This document shows positions 27,205-35,998 of a DNA stretch of 58,277 bases, one piece after another. The stretch comes from Bacteroidales bacterium (GTDB lineage Bacteria; Bacteroidota; Bacteroidia; Bacteroidales; Muribaculaceae), in assembly GCA_029007645.1 (NCBI GenBank), contig JAQXIE010000048.1, positions 1 through 58,277 of the forward strand, given 5' to 3'. Under the pieces are notes generated by a model, which saw only the letters and a program-made list of their open reading frames with translations, made no database searches and was not told the origin of the DNA. Within the stretch, counting starts at the first letter, position 1. Each line of letters opens with the position of its first letter. A program made the position numbers and the translations under genes.

Positions 27205-29334
27205 TTACGGTTTGCGGGTCAGGACGCGCGGCAGCAGGTCGCGTTCGCCGCCCACGAACCGCACGCGATAGCTCTGCGCCTGCGGGTCGAACCGCACGAT
27301 CTCCCCCTCGCCGAAGACCCGGTGTGTCACCCGTGTGCCCGGAGCCCAGACCTCCTCGGAGCCTTCTCCTAATTCCGCGTTCAATCCGGCCACAAGCCGC
27401 CTGGTGCCTTCGAACAGCACCGGATCAGGATCTCCCTGAACCTCCAGCAGCCCGTCGGGAACTTCCACCAGAAACCGGCTCGGATATTTCATCGCCCCCG
27501 AATCGTTCAGATAGCCCTCGGCCTCCGACAGATAGAGCATGTTTATGGCGCGGGTCACGGCCACATACATCAGCCTGCGTTCCTCCTCCTCGCCGTCCTG
27601 GCGCCGCTCGCGGATGCTGCGGTGATTCGGGAATATTCCCTCGGTTAGTCCGGTTACGAAAACCGTATCGAATTCCAGGCCTTTCGACTGGTGGATGGTC
27701 ATCAGTTTGACGCGGTCGGCATCGGTGGCTGCATCGGGATTGGTGTAGAGCGCAATTTCCTGCAGATAGCCGTCCAGAGTCATGTCGCCGTCATCGCGCT
27801 GCACGCGTTCGAACTCCTTCATGGCGTTGATCAGCTCGTTGACATTTTCGAGCCGTTCCTCCTTTTCATCCATCCTGTAGAGGTCGGCCAGGCGGGAGTC
27901 TACGAGAATACGGTCGGTCAGTTCGGAAACGGGGATCGAGGCGGCGAGGCGGCGACCCTGTTCGATCAGCTCGACAAACTGTCGCATGGCCGGTCGGTCA
28001 AACCGCCGGTGGCCCTCCACGATCAGCGAGCGCAGAGTGGTGAAGAGCGGGGCCTCGCGTTCCTCGGCAATCAGGCTCAGCTCCTTCATGGACGCGGCGC
28101 CGAACTTGCGGGCGGGCAGATTGATGATGCGGCTGAAGGCCACATCGTCGTTGTCGGAGGCAATCAGCTTGAGATAGCTCACCACATCTTTGATTTCGCG
28201 GCGCTCGAAAAAGCGGACGCCGCCCCACACGGCATAGGGCAGCTTCTGTTTCAGCAGAGCCTGTTCGATGGTGCGGCTGATAAAGGAGCTGCGGAACAGA
28301 ACCGCGAAACTGTTGGCCTTGGCGCCGTTGCGGATACCCTCGGCGATGGTGGCGGCAATGGTCTCGGCCTCCTCGCGCTCCGACTTGTGGTGCCGGTAGA
28401 TGACGCGCCGTTCGTTCAGCCGGGCCGTATAGAGGTCCTTGGGCACACGGTTGCGGTTGTGGGCTATGATGGAGTTGGCCACATCCAGGATGTCGGGCGT
28501 CGAACGGTAGTTGCGGTCCAGAATCACATCGGTCGCGGCCTTGAAGTCGACGAACATCCGCGGGTTTGCCCCGCGCCATTCATAAATGGCCTGGTCCGGG
28601 TCGCCCACGACAAACAGATTGCCATGACCCTCGGCAAGTATCTTGAGCAGATGCCAGTCGTCGGCCGAGCAGTCCTGCGCCTCGTCGACCATGATATAGT
28701 TCAGCTTGTCGGTCCAGTAGCTGCGCGCATCAGGGAAATGATTCAATATATATATGGTGAAATATATAAGATCGTCGTAATCCAGGGCGTACTGTTTGAG
28801 TTGGAGGCGCAGATACCTGACCTGGGCGTCGGGGCAGTCGCTCGACGAGGCCGGCAGGAGGTGTCGTTGTATGTAGGCGTCGATATCGTAGCCCTTCAGC
28901 ATCGCCACCTTTGTCAGGAACCGTTCGGCGGTAAGCTTCTTGCGGTCCACGCCGAACTCGTTCATGGCCTGCTTGGCCAGGGTCTTGGCGTCCTCCTCGT
29001 CGAGAATCGAGAAATTCTTGGGATAACCGATGCGGTAGATTTCGCGGCGCAGGAACTTTACGCAGAACGAATGTATGGTGCAGATGAAATCGTTGACGGC
29101 CCCGCGGTCCACCATCGAGGATATGCGGTGTTTCATCTCCTGCGCGGCCTTGTTGGTAAAGGTGAGGCACAGAATGTTTCCGGGGGCGATACCGAGGTCG
29201 TTTACGAGGAACGCGAAGCGGTGGGCCAGGACGCGGGTTTTGCCCGAACCGGCGCCGGCCACCACGCGCACTCGGCCCTCCGAGGCCTCAGTGGCGCGTA
29301 TCTGGTTGGGATTGAGTGTTTTGAGAAAATCCAT
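27205..29334 (-). CDS. ATP-dependent DNA helicase, UvrD/PcrA type
   Basis: Superfamily 1A 3'-5' helicase, acting in repair or replication restart. 709 residues. Q-motif LNPNQIRAT, Walker A AGAGSGKTR near residue 30, motif II VDEAQD, motif III GDPDQAIYEWRGA, motif IV-like RNYRSTPDIL, motif V IHQSKGLEFDTVFV and motif VI YVAVTRA are all intact. The C-terminus has the Tudor-like GTRVTHRVFGEGEIV module of PcrA/UvrD. Located 9 nt after the preceding kinase-like gene, so probably cotranscribed with it. Which of UvrD, PcrA or Rep it is cannot be settled by motif. Confidence 0.93.
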   Translation of the reverse strand: MDFLKTLNPNQIRATEASEGRVRVVAGAGSGKTRVLAHRFAFLVNDLGIAPGNILCLTFTNKAAQEMKHRISSMVDRGAVNDFICTIHSFCVKFLRREIYRIGYPKNFSILDEEDAKTLAKQAMNEFGVDRKKLTAERFLTKVAMLKGYDIDAYIQRHLLPASSSDCPDAQVRYLRLQLKQYALDYDDLIYFTIYILNHFPDARSYWTDKLNYIMVDEAQDCSADDWHLLKILAEGHGNLFVVGDPDQAIYEWRGANPRMFVDFKAATDVILDRNYRSTPDILDVANSIIAHNRNRVPKDLYTARLNERRVIYRHHKSEREEAETIAATIAEGIRNGAKANSFAVLFRSSFISRTIEQALLKQKLPYAVWGGVRFFERREIKDVVSYLKLIASDNDDVAFSRIINLPARKFGAASMKELSLIAEEREAPLFTTLRSLIVEGHRRFDRPAMRQFVELIEQGRRLAASIPVSELTDRILVDSRLADLYRMDEKEERLENVNELINAMKEFERVQRDDGDMTLDGYLQEIALYTNPDAATDADRVKLMTIHQSKGLEFDTVFVTGLTEGIFPNHRSIRERRQDGEEEERRLMYVAVTRAINMLYLSEAEGYLNDSGAMKYPSRFLVEVPDGLLEVQGDPDPVLFEGTRRLVAGLNAELGEGSEEVWAPGTRVTHRVFGEGEIVRFDPQAQSYRVRFVGGERDLLPRVLTRKP

Positions 29335-29343
29335 CCGGGAGGA

Positions 29344-31323
29344 TTACATTTCGCTCAGCTTCACCGACATGGTGATGATCAGTTGCGCCGGACCGTCGCT
29401 GTGCGGATTATACGCTATGCTGCTTTGCATCAGGAACGCTATGAGTCGGCAAATGAACAGCGAGGAGTCGTGACGCTCCGCCAGTTCGTCCATATTGATG
29501 ATGTCGTCGAACAGCGATTCCTCGTTGCCGCGTGTGATGCGGTCCCCTTCATGGGTGATGACGATATGGTATTGCGAATAACCGGCCTGGTGCACCACGC
29601 GGATTTTAGCCGACGCATCGGTGGAATGCTTCTGGGCAAAGAGGCATATATGGGTAAGCATATGTGTCAGGCATTCCACGTCGGTAGTGATTTTAAAATC
29701 GGGATCGGGCGGCGTAATCACGAGCGTCGCACCCGGAGCGCACTCCCGGGCATTGATTTCGCTGACGCTGTTCAGAACCTTGCCGACGTTGATTGTGGAG
29801 AGATGTTTCATACGGTCGTCGCGGCCCAGCGCCGAGATATAGACGATGTCGCTGAGCACGGAGTGTATCAGCTTTTCGGTATCGCGCGGTTTGAGCAGTT
29901 TTTTCGAATTGTCGGAAACAGGACCGTAATCGCCGAAACGGTCGTTCTGGATGGCATTGCGCTGGGTGGTGAGATTGCGGGCGAACTTCGTGAGCAAGGA
30001 GAGACTTGACCGATAGCGGGTCCACAGGAAGAGAAGGATCACCAGCAGGATTGCGATTATGATCCAGGCCACGATAGCCATCGACATTTTCTGGCGCAGC
30101 TGTCTGGACTCGGCTTCGGCGTTTTCGGCGCGCAGCTGGGCGTTGCGTTCGGTCAGAGCGCTCACGTCGTAGGCCACCTGCAGCTCCTTGTACTTCTGGG
30201 CGGCGTCAAGGCTGTCCATCATGGTGATCAGGATATTGTAGCCGGTGAGGGCCTCGGTCAGTGTTTCGGTGTCGCCGGCCTGGCGCGCCGCCGTCTGCAG
30301 CATCTCGTAGAGCTGGCGTTTGCGGGACATGCTCGTCTCGGCCGCAATGTAGCGCTTGATCAGCGGAATGGCCTCTACATACCGGTTGCGCGCCATCAGA
30401 TAGTAAGGTTCTACGCCCCGGGCGTCGATCCCGAGGGCGTGGCGGATATCTCCGTCGCGCTTCGACAGGGTCTGGATCGCGTTATAGATCTGATCTGTTT
30501 CGGCCGGAGTCAAGGCTTTGTAATTGCGCAGCATACGGCAGTAAACAACAAAGAGGCTCTGGTCGTAGTTGCGGTATTTCCGTCCGGCGGCCTCGTACTT
30601 TTTCTGTAGCCCGTCGATTATCTTGAGCATGTGTCGATCGGCCTTGATAGCCTGCTCGTGCATGCCGGCGTCGCTGTAGATGCGCGCCGCCTCCGAATGC
30701 ACTATGTTGTTGAGGGCATAAAGCTGATAGGAATTCTTATGTACCAGATTTACCAGCGTGTCGACATACTGTGTGAGCAATCGGGAGTCGCTGTGATTAC
30801 GCAACAGCGATGTGATGGCAAATAGGTTATACAGCCGTTCGTAGGGATTCTGCTTGCCGGCTGACGTTTGCTTGATATTGGTCGTGAGCCGGGTCAGCTC
30901 CTTGAGCTGGTCTTCGGCCGACATCGACTGGGCGCTGGTGGCTATCTGATTCATGCGCAGGAACAGCACGGTCTCCTTCTGCTCGCGCGATGCTGGAAGT
31001 GCCGAGGCCATCTTGATCAGCCGGATCAGGTCCGCTTTGTCCTTGTACGCGTTGCTGTTCAGACGGAGTATGTCGAGCTGTGCCGAAACATCGCCGGCGC
31101 GCTTGGCGACCTCGAAGAGATCCTTGCCGACTTCTATGCGCGGCGTGATCAGCGACAGATCGTAGATGTCGTAGAGTATCCTGATCGAATCCTGGGGCGT
31201 GCGTGCTTCTGCCAGATTATGCTGGAGCTTTTCGATTGTCGACTGCGCGTCGGTCGGTACAGCCATGGCCTGAAACAGCATGGTTATATTCAGCAGTAAG
31301 GTTAGGAGCCGGTTCTTTCTCAT
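29344..31323 (-). CDS. TPR-type membrane protein with degenerate histidine-kinase-like end
   Basis: 659 residues from the Met at 31323, chosen because a signal peptide (RKNRLLTLLLNITMLFQAMA) follows and a promoter lies 34 nt upstream; the open frame itself extends to 31509. An alpha-helical, TPR-like periplasmic part (about 30-370) is followed by a coiled coil (375-412), one membrane helix (414-434) and a cytoplasmic domain. That domain recalls a HATPase (VECLTHMLTHICLFAQKHS in place of an N box, DSSLFICRLIAFLMQSSIAY in place of the G2 box), but the Asn and Gly residues needed to bind ATP are missing. It resembles the Bacteroidales DUF5112/DUF5113 group. It is probably a sensor or scaffold without kinase activity. 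Confidence 0.7.
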   Translation of the reverse strand: MRKNRLLTLLLNITMLFQAMAVPTDAQSTIEKLQHNLAEARTPQDSIRILYDIYDLSLITPRIEVGKDLFEVAKRAGDVSAQLDILRLNSNAYKDKADLIRLIKMASALPASREQKETVLFLRMNQIATSAQSMSAEDQLKELTRLTTNIKQTSAGKQNPYERLYNLFAITSLLRNHSDSRLLTQYVDTLVNLVHKNSYQLYALNNIVHSEAARIYSDAGMHEQAIKADRHMLKIIDGLQKKYEAAGRKYRNYDQSLFVVYCRMLRNYKALTPAETDQIYNAIQTLSKRDGDIRHALGIDARGVEPYYLMARNRYVEAIPLIKRYIAAETSMSRKRQLYEMLQTAARQAGDTETLTEALTGYNILITMMDSLDAAQKYKELQVAYDVSALTERNAQLRAENAEAESRQLRQKMSMAIVAWIIIAILLVILLFLWTRYRSSLSLLTKFARNLTTQRNAIQNDRFGDYGPVSDNSKKLLKPRDTEKLIHSVLSDIVYISALGRDDRMKHLSTINVGKVLNSVSEINARECAPGATLVITPPDPDFKITTDVECLTHMLTHICLFAQKHSTDASAKIRVVHQAGYSQYHIVITHEGDRITRGNEESLFDDIINMDELAERHDSSLFICRLIAFLMQSSIAYNPHSDGPAQLIITMSVKLSEM

Positions 31324-31356
31324 AGTATCCGCATGCGTTCTGTGCATTGAATCACA

Positions 31357-31387
31357 CAAAGGTAATAAATATTGCCCACAAACGCAA
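31357..31387 (-). promoter_or_regulatory. Promoter of the kinase-like gene
   Basis: Minus-strand TTG (31385-31387), 20-nt spacer, TACCTTTG (31357-31364), in good agreement with the Bacteroidetes consensus. It supports the start at 31323. No TAnnTTTG is seen on the plus strand for the divergent protease gene. Confidence 0.6.
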
Positions 31388-31441
31388 TAAAAATCGCAAC
31401 ATTCCGGTTTTTGATTTAAAAACAGACACTTAGAGACATTT

Positions 31442-33523
31442 ATGACCGTACGGATAATTAATATATTGATTGGCTTGCTGATAGCGGCCGCCGGGGCATT
31501 CGGTGCCAATTACGTGCCGATGATACTGAAGATCAACCCGGCTGCCGTGGATCAGGAGCTGGCGGAGCTGAAACGTCAGCGTGTGGTTGTGCTGAGGCAC
31601 CGCGACAATCTGGTACTGGCCTATGTGCCCGAGAGTTCGGTACTGGCCCGGGTCGCTCCGGCGCCCTACGGCGAGGAGATGCCGCCGATGGTCCGCCGGA
31701 TGGTTCCGACGCTCGACAAGGCCCGGCAGTGGTACGGCGCCGGACGTGTGCAGAGCGGCGAGGGATTGCCGCGGGCTTACACCGGAGCCGGTGTGGTCGT
31801 GGGATTCTGCGACATCGGTTTCGATCCGCTGCATGTGGCATTCCTTGACAGCGAGGGTCACAGCCGGGTCAAACGATTGGTCCATTACGCCGAATCGACC
31901 GGCAAACGCCATGTCTATGAGGGCGATGAAGCCTATAAGGCCTGGCGCACCGACAATTCCTCCGAGACGCATGCCACGCATGTGGGCGGAATTCTTGCCG
32001 GCGGCTATCAGGGCAACGATTACTATGGCGTGGCTACCGGCGCCGATATCGTGGCTACCGTTTCCGAGGCCAGCGACGTGGGCCTCCTGGCCGGTGCCGA
32101 GGATATTCTGGATTATGCCCGCGAAACGGGGCGGCCGGCCGTGATCAATATGTCGATGGGCTACTATATCGGGCCACGCGACGGCACAAGCCTCTTCTGC
32201 CAGTACCTCGACAAGATCGGCGAGGAAGCCATAGTCTGTCTGTCGTCGGGCAACGAGGGATCAGTGGCCGGAGGCGTCTCCGTAGATTTTACGGAGGAGA
32301 CTCCTGCGGCCGGGGCGCTTTGCTACAACACCGACTACGTGCAGTTCGACATGCGGGGTCTGCTGGAGGTGTGGGGCCGGGACGACTCGCCACTGCGGCT
32401 GCGGCTCACGGGCCATGACGGAGCCTCGGGCCATAAGGTGGTGTTCGAATTGCCCTGGGTAGATACTTCCGAACCTTTCGCGCAATATTTCCGGCCCCGG
32501 GATTATCCGGAGATGGCGTCATGTTTCCGGGGCCTGGTCTACATGGAGGGAGGCGTCAGCGAGGAAAACGGACGCAGCTATGTCACGGTAATGCTGGATA
32601 CGCATACCGACGAGCACCACGGGCCGACGCGGCCTTGGGCGCGCTATGTCTGGGGTGTGGAGATCAGCGGCGCGCCGGGCACGCATGCCGATCTGAGCAG
32701 CGACTGTCAGCGAATCGTGTTCCGCAAGCATCCCGACTATCCGGCGCCGGTGACGTCGCTCTCCATCAGCGATCTGACTACAGGCCGTAACACGGTGAGC
32801 GTCGGCATGTATGTGTCGCGCGACGACACGCCGCGGATGAACGGCAATTCCTATCCGGTGACGGATTCCCAGCAGGCCGGTACCATTGACCATAATTCCA
32901 GCTACGGTACGCTTCTCGATGGCAGGATTCTTCCGCACACTGTCGGTCCCGGCAACGCGGTGATATCGGCCTACAGCACTCATTATATGCAGACTTCCGT
33001 CAGGGATGTACTGCGGGTGGGTTGTGCCGTGGCAGAAGGTCCTTACGGCACGGGCTACTGGGGCGTGAACACCGGCACGTCGATGTCGTGTCCCTTCGTG
33101 GCCGGATACATCGCAACCTGGCTCGAGGCCAATCCGGGGCTGACCGTGCACGACGTGCAGCGAGTCCTGAAAATGACCAACGACCGGAGTCACAGCCATG
33201 CTGATGATCCCCGCAATGGCGGGGGATGGTTCCGCCCGTATGAAGGACTGCTGGAGGTGCTGGGTCTGGGTGGAGTGTACAGTGTGGGCGGCGCGACGGC
33301 AAAACCTTCGATGGAATGGCGCGACGGCATGCTGGATATATATAATGCCGGCACGCGGCAACTGCAGCTCAAGGTCTACACCTCCGACGGAAAGATGCTT
33401 GTCAGTCAGACGCTTGGCGCTGACCTGCATCTCCGCACTGCCCTTCCCGACGGCCCTGGCATCTTCCTCGTGTCGCTCACCATGCCCGATTCAAAACCAA
33501 TTGTGCAGAAAATAGCGAAATAA
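31442..33523 (+). CDS. Secreted subtilisin-like serine protease (S8) with T9SS-like tail
   Basis: 693 residues with a signal peptide (TVRIINILIGLLIAAAGAFG). Catalytic triad: Asp124 in VVGFCDIGFDP, His177 in ETHATHVGG, Ser547 in NTGTSMSCPFVAGY; oxyanion Asn271 in SSGNEGS. About 280 residues separate Asn and Ser, indicating an inserted beta-rich domain. The C-terminus (LKVYTSDGKMLVSQTL, LPDGPGIFLVSLTM, VQKIAK) resembles a T9SS type A sorting domain, so outer-membrane export by the T9SS is likely. It is divergent from the kinase-like gene and convergent with the next operon. Natural substrates are unknown. Confidence 0.88.
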   Translation: MTVRIINILIGLLIAAAGAFGANYVPMILKINPAAVDQELAELKRQRVVVLRHRDNLVLAYVPESSVLARVAPAPYGEEMPPMVRRMVPTLDKARQWYGAGRVQSGEGLPRAYTGAGVVVGFCDIGFDPLHVAFLDSEGHSRVKRLVHYAESTGKRHVYEGDEAYKAWRTDNSSETHATHVGGILAGGYQGNDYYGVATGADIVATVSEASDVGLLAGAEDILDYARETGRPAVINMSMGYYIGPRDGTSLFCQYLDKIGEEAIVCLSSGNEGSVAGGVSVDFTEETPAAGALCYNTDYVQFDMRGLLEVWGRDDSPLRLRLTGHDGASGHKVVFELPWVDTSEPFAQYFRPRDYPEMASCFRGLVYMEGGVSEENGRSYVTVMLDTHTDEHHGPTRPWARYVWGVEISGAPGTHADLSSDCQRIVFRKHPDYPAPVTSLSISDLTTGRNTVSVGMYVSRDDTPRMNGNSYPVTDSQQAGTIDHNSSYGTLLDGRILPHTVGPGNAVISAYSTHYMQTSVRDVLRVGCAVAEGPYGTGYWGVNTGTSMSCPFVAGYIATWLEANPGLTVHDVQRVLKMTNDRSHSHADDPRNGGGWFRPYEGLLEVLGLGGVYSVGGATAKPSMEWRDGMLDIYNAGTRQLQLKVYTSDGKMLVSQTLGADLHLRTALPDGPGIFLVSLTMPDSKPIVQKIAK

Positions 33524-33574
33524 TTAGTTAATAATAGTTATTCCGCTGGTCAGCTATTCGGCAATGAAGTTGGT

Positions 33575-34111
33575 TCAGAAGCGCAGCCTGTAGCTCACCG
33601 GGTCGATGCGCACCGTGAAGGGTGAAGACGATTTGCCGGCCGGACTCAGATGATAATGGAATGAATGCTGCGTGTCCCACGACTTGATGTCGGCTTTGCG
33701 CGTTTCGCCGGCAGGGATGTCGCAGTCCAGTTTCAGAAACTGTTTATGCAGCTGCCGTCCGTCGGGCGTAAGGTATTCGATATAGAGGGAGAGACCCGAC
33801 ATGGTGCGGTCGGTGTGGTTGGTGATGAAGAAGGATTCGCTGGACGAGCGGGCCGGCTTGTCGAAACCGGAGAATGAGATTTGGTCGAGCGTGTAACCGT
33901 TGTTGCAGTCCCGGCACTGCGAAGCGACCAGGAACGAGCCTTTGGCCGTGCGTTCCTGTCGGGCTTCGGCCCGCATCTCCTTGCTGTCGGATTTTAACCG
34001 CAGATTGACCTTGCGTGCCATGCCGGATGGCGCGGAGGTGGCCGCACATGCGGCTATGACGCAGAGGATCAGCGTCTCAGAGATAAATTTTCTGTTGTGT
34101 CCTGCTGCCAT
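33575..34111 (-). CDS. Small secreted protein of unknown function
   Basis: 178 residues, not recognised. An N-terminal hydrophobic stretch (ISETLILCVIAACAATSAPSG) looks like a signal peptide, followed by a QCRDCNN motif and a beta-rich domain (SFFITNHTDRTMSGLSLYIE). It overlaps the preceding gene by 35 nt; a later Met at residue 31 would avoid the overlap but lose the signal. Last gene of the parE operon. Confidence 0.7.
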   Translation of the reverse strand: MAAGHNRKFISETLILCVIAACAATSAPSGMARKVNLRLKSDSKEMRAEARQERTAKGSFLVASQCRDCNNGYTLDQISFSGFDKPARSSSESFFITNHTDRTMSGLSLYIEYLTPDGRQLHKQFLKLDCDIPAGETRKADIKSWDTQHSFHYHLSPAGKSSSPFTVRIDPVSYRLRF

Positions 34112-34631
34112 ACGGTCGGGGATATATGCGGATCATGCCCTGGGGGATTTCGGCTCTGGGGTCGGTGATGTTGAAACGGAGCCGGCGCCAGAAGTTGGGC
34201 AGAAGGCTCATGGCGCGGAGTGAAATCTTGAATTTGCGGGGTTTGAACAGAAGCGATCCTTCGGCGTCTTTAAGGGTTGCCACGCATTTGTCGGGATCGG
34301 TCAGGATGCCTTTGACCAGCTGGCGGCACAGCGACAGATCGTAGGTGCCGCTCTGGGCGGTTTCGTTGACGGTGCCGATGCGCTTGCCGGGAGTCAGCCG
34401 GCAGTCGGCCGACGAGAGGATGATTATTTCGTAGTCGTTAACGCTGTCGTCGGCGGTGCGGATCAGCACGTGAGTGTCGTCGTCGGGGAATTCCCAGATC
34501 CCCTCGATACGGTCCAGCGTCACGCTGTCGCAGTATTCCCTGGCCATTCCTTCGTCGGCTATGGTTTCAGCGGCAGCCGGGCGCAGCCCGAACAGCAGAC
34601 AAAATGCCATTACGCTCAGTAACCGTCTCAT
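34077..34631 (-). CDS. Secreted protein of unknown function
   Basis: 184 residues with a signal peptide (RRLLSVMAFCLLFGLRPAAA). The mature part has a beta-rich look with IEGIWEFPDDDTHVLIRTAD near the start, a common form for small Bacteroidales envelope proteins, and NFWRRLRFNITDPR near the end. No family is recognised. Its ATG overlaps the DUF3078 stop (ATGA), so it is coupled to that gene. Confidence 0.7.
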   Translation of the reverse strand: MRRLLSVMAFCLLFGLRPAAAETIADEGMAREYCDSVTLDRIEGIWEFPDDDTHVLIRTADDSVNDYEIIILSSADCRLTPGKRIGTVNETAQSGTYDLSLCRQLVKGILTDPDKCVATLKDAEGSLLFKPRKFKISLRAMSLLPNFWRRLRFNITDPRAEIPQGMIRIYPRPYGSRTQQKIYL

Positions 34632-35998
34632 TTCGTCTTGGTTGAAAAGTTATACGACAGGCCGACGCTCAGGATTTCCTTGAGCATCCATTTCTTCCAT
34701 TGCGGCGCCAGATTGACGTCGGCCGCCGAGTCGTAGCGCAGATAGGCGTAAATCTGCGTCGAGAAGAGCTTGGTCCATTGGAAATTAAGCGTGTTTTCCC
34801 AATCGCCGTTAAAATGGCTGTAATCGGTGAAGAGGAAGAGCCGCGTCGAATAGGAGATGTTGTTGCGGAACGCCCAGTAGAAGTTGATTTCCGTATTGCT
34901 ACCGTACTCGTTGACGGTGCGTTGCCCTGGCAGCATGTTGAACTGCGCATGATCCACAAGGTCGTCGGTGCAGATCTTCAGGTTATAGGAAATCGGGGCG
35001 ATGGATATGGAGAGTTTCAGCCGTTTCTGCTTCTTCTCGAGGTTGTAGGTCATACCGGCGCCGACGTTGAGCGTGGCGGGCGAGAGGAAGGAGGCCTTGC
35101 GGACCTCGCTGTCCTGGCCGTAGCTGTTCAGAAACTGGGTCTTGAACTGGGCCGTCACCGAGTAGTACCAGTTGTGGCGCGCCTTGTAACCGAACTTGGT
35201 GTTGTACTGGAACAGCTCCTGCGAGATGGCATATTTGTGGTACTTGTCCTGGCTCGTGGAGTTGATTGCCAGTTTATAGTTGAGCGTGCTCTGATAGATC
35301 AGTTTGGGATGCAGGAACTCGTTGAGGCTCACGTCCCAGAGGAAATTTCCGAAGAACGCCAGGTAATCGCTGCCGCCCTGGTACCAGTTGTCGGATATAT
35401 AGGCCTGCGACAGCTGGAGGCTGATATTGAGGGTATGCAGCCAGTTGATGCGTTTCCCCAGAGCGTCGACAACATTCTCGGAGTTCTGCATGTTCTGCTG
35501 GGGCATATTCAGATTGCGGACAATTCCCATCCGGGAGTTGTCCTGGCCTGGCAGGGGCGGAGGCGTGGGGAGATACCACTCGGCGTAATCGATGTACTCG
35601 GGATTCTCCATCATGATCCGGAACATGAGGTCGTTCTCGAAATCGCGCATGCGGATAACCTCGGCGAGCCACTGGGGCAGAGCCGGGCCGATAGGGTTGT
35701 CGTAGTCATACGGGGCCTGGTACGAGGGGATCAGGTCCTCGATGTCGATGGAATCGGTCAGAGCCTCGGACATCTTTTCGGTCAGAGTCTCGGGAGCGGC
35801 CTCGGCCCTGCGCAGGGAATCCTGCGCGGCGCGCCATGAAGCTACATCGGGCAATATTATCGTGTCAGGGAGCCATGGGCGGTTCAGACTCCTGTAGCCT
35901 GACAGCACCAGCGGCAAAGCCAGACGGTTGATCTGTCCGACAACCGTCAGCACCGTCGCCGACATAAGCAGTGATAGGATGAATCTTCTCATATTCAT
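34628..35998 (-). CDS. DUF3078 family outer-membrane protein
   Basis: 456 residues with a signal peptide (RRFILSLLMSATVLTVVGQ). The C-terminal two-thirds show alternating aromatic beta-strands with the family hallmark ISDNWYQGGSDYLAFFGNF, and the protein ends in a typical strand (SVGLSYNFSTKTK). It is predicted to be an outer-membrane beta-barrel of unknown function. The start at 35998 overlaps the protease stop (ATGA); an in-frame Met two codons later is also possible. Confidence 0.85.
   Translation of the reverse strand: MNMRRFILSLLMSATVLTVVGQINRLALPLVLSGYRSLNRPWLPDTIILPDVASWRAAQDSLRRAEAAPETLTEKMSEALTDSIDIEDLIPSYQAPYDYDNPIGPALPQWLAEVIRMRDFENDLMFRIMMENPEYIDYAEWYLPTPPPLPGQDNSRMGIVRNLNMPQQNMQNSENVVDALGKRINWLHTLNISLQLSQAYISDNWYQGGSDYLAFFGNFLWDVSLNEFLHPKLIYQSTLNYKLAINSTSQDKYHKYAISQELFQYNTKFGYKARHNWYYSVTAQFKTQFLNSYGQDSEVRKASFLSPATLNVGAGMTYNLEKKQKRLKLSISIAPISYNLKICTDDLVDHAQFNMLPGQRTVNEYGSNTEINFYWAFRNNISYSTRLFLFTDYSHFNGDWENTLNFQWTKLFSTQIYAYLRYDSAADVNLAPQWKKWMLKEILSVGLSYNFSTKTK

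Noticed and set aside
27691-30009. 772-codon plus-strand frame across uvrD and the kinase-like gene
   Set aside because: It is antisense to two well-supported genes; long stop-free antisense frames are expected at this GC content, and the translation resembles no protein family.
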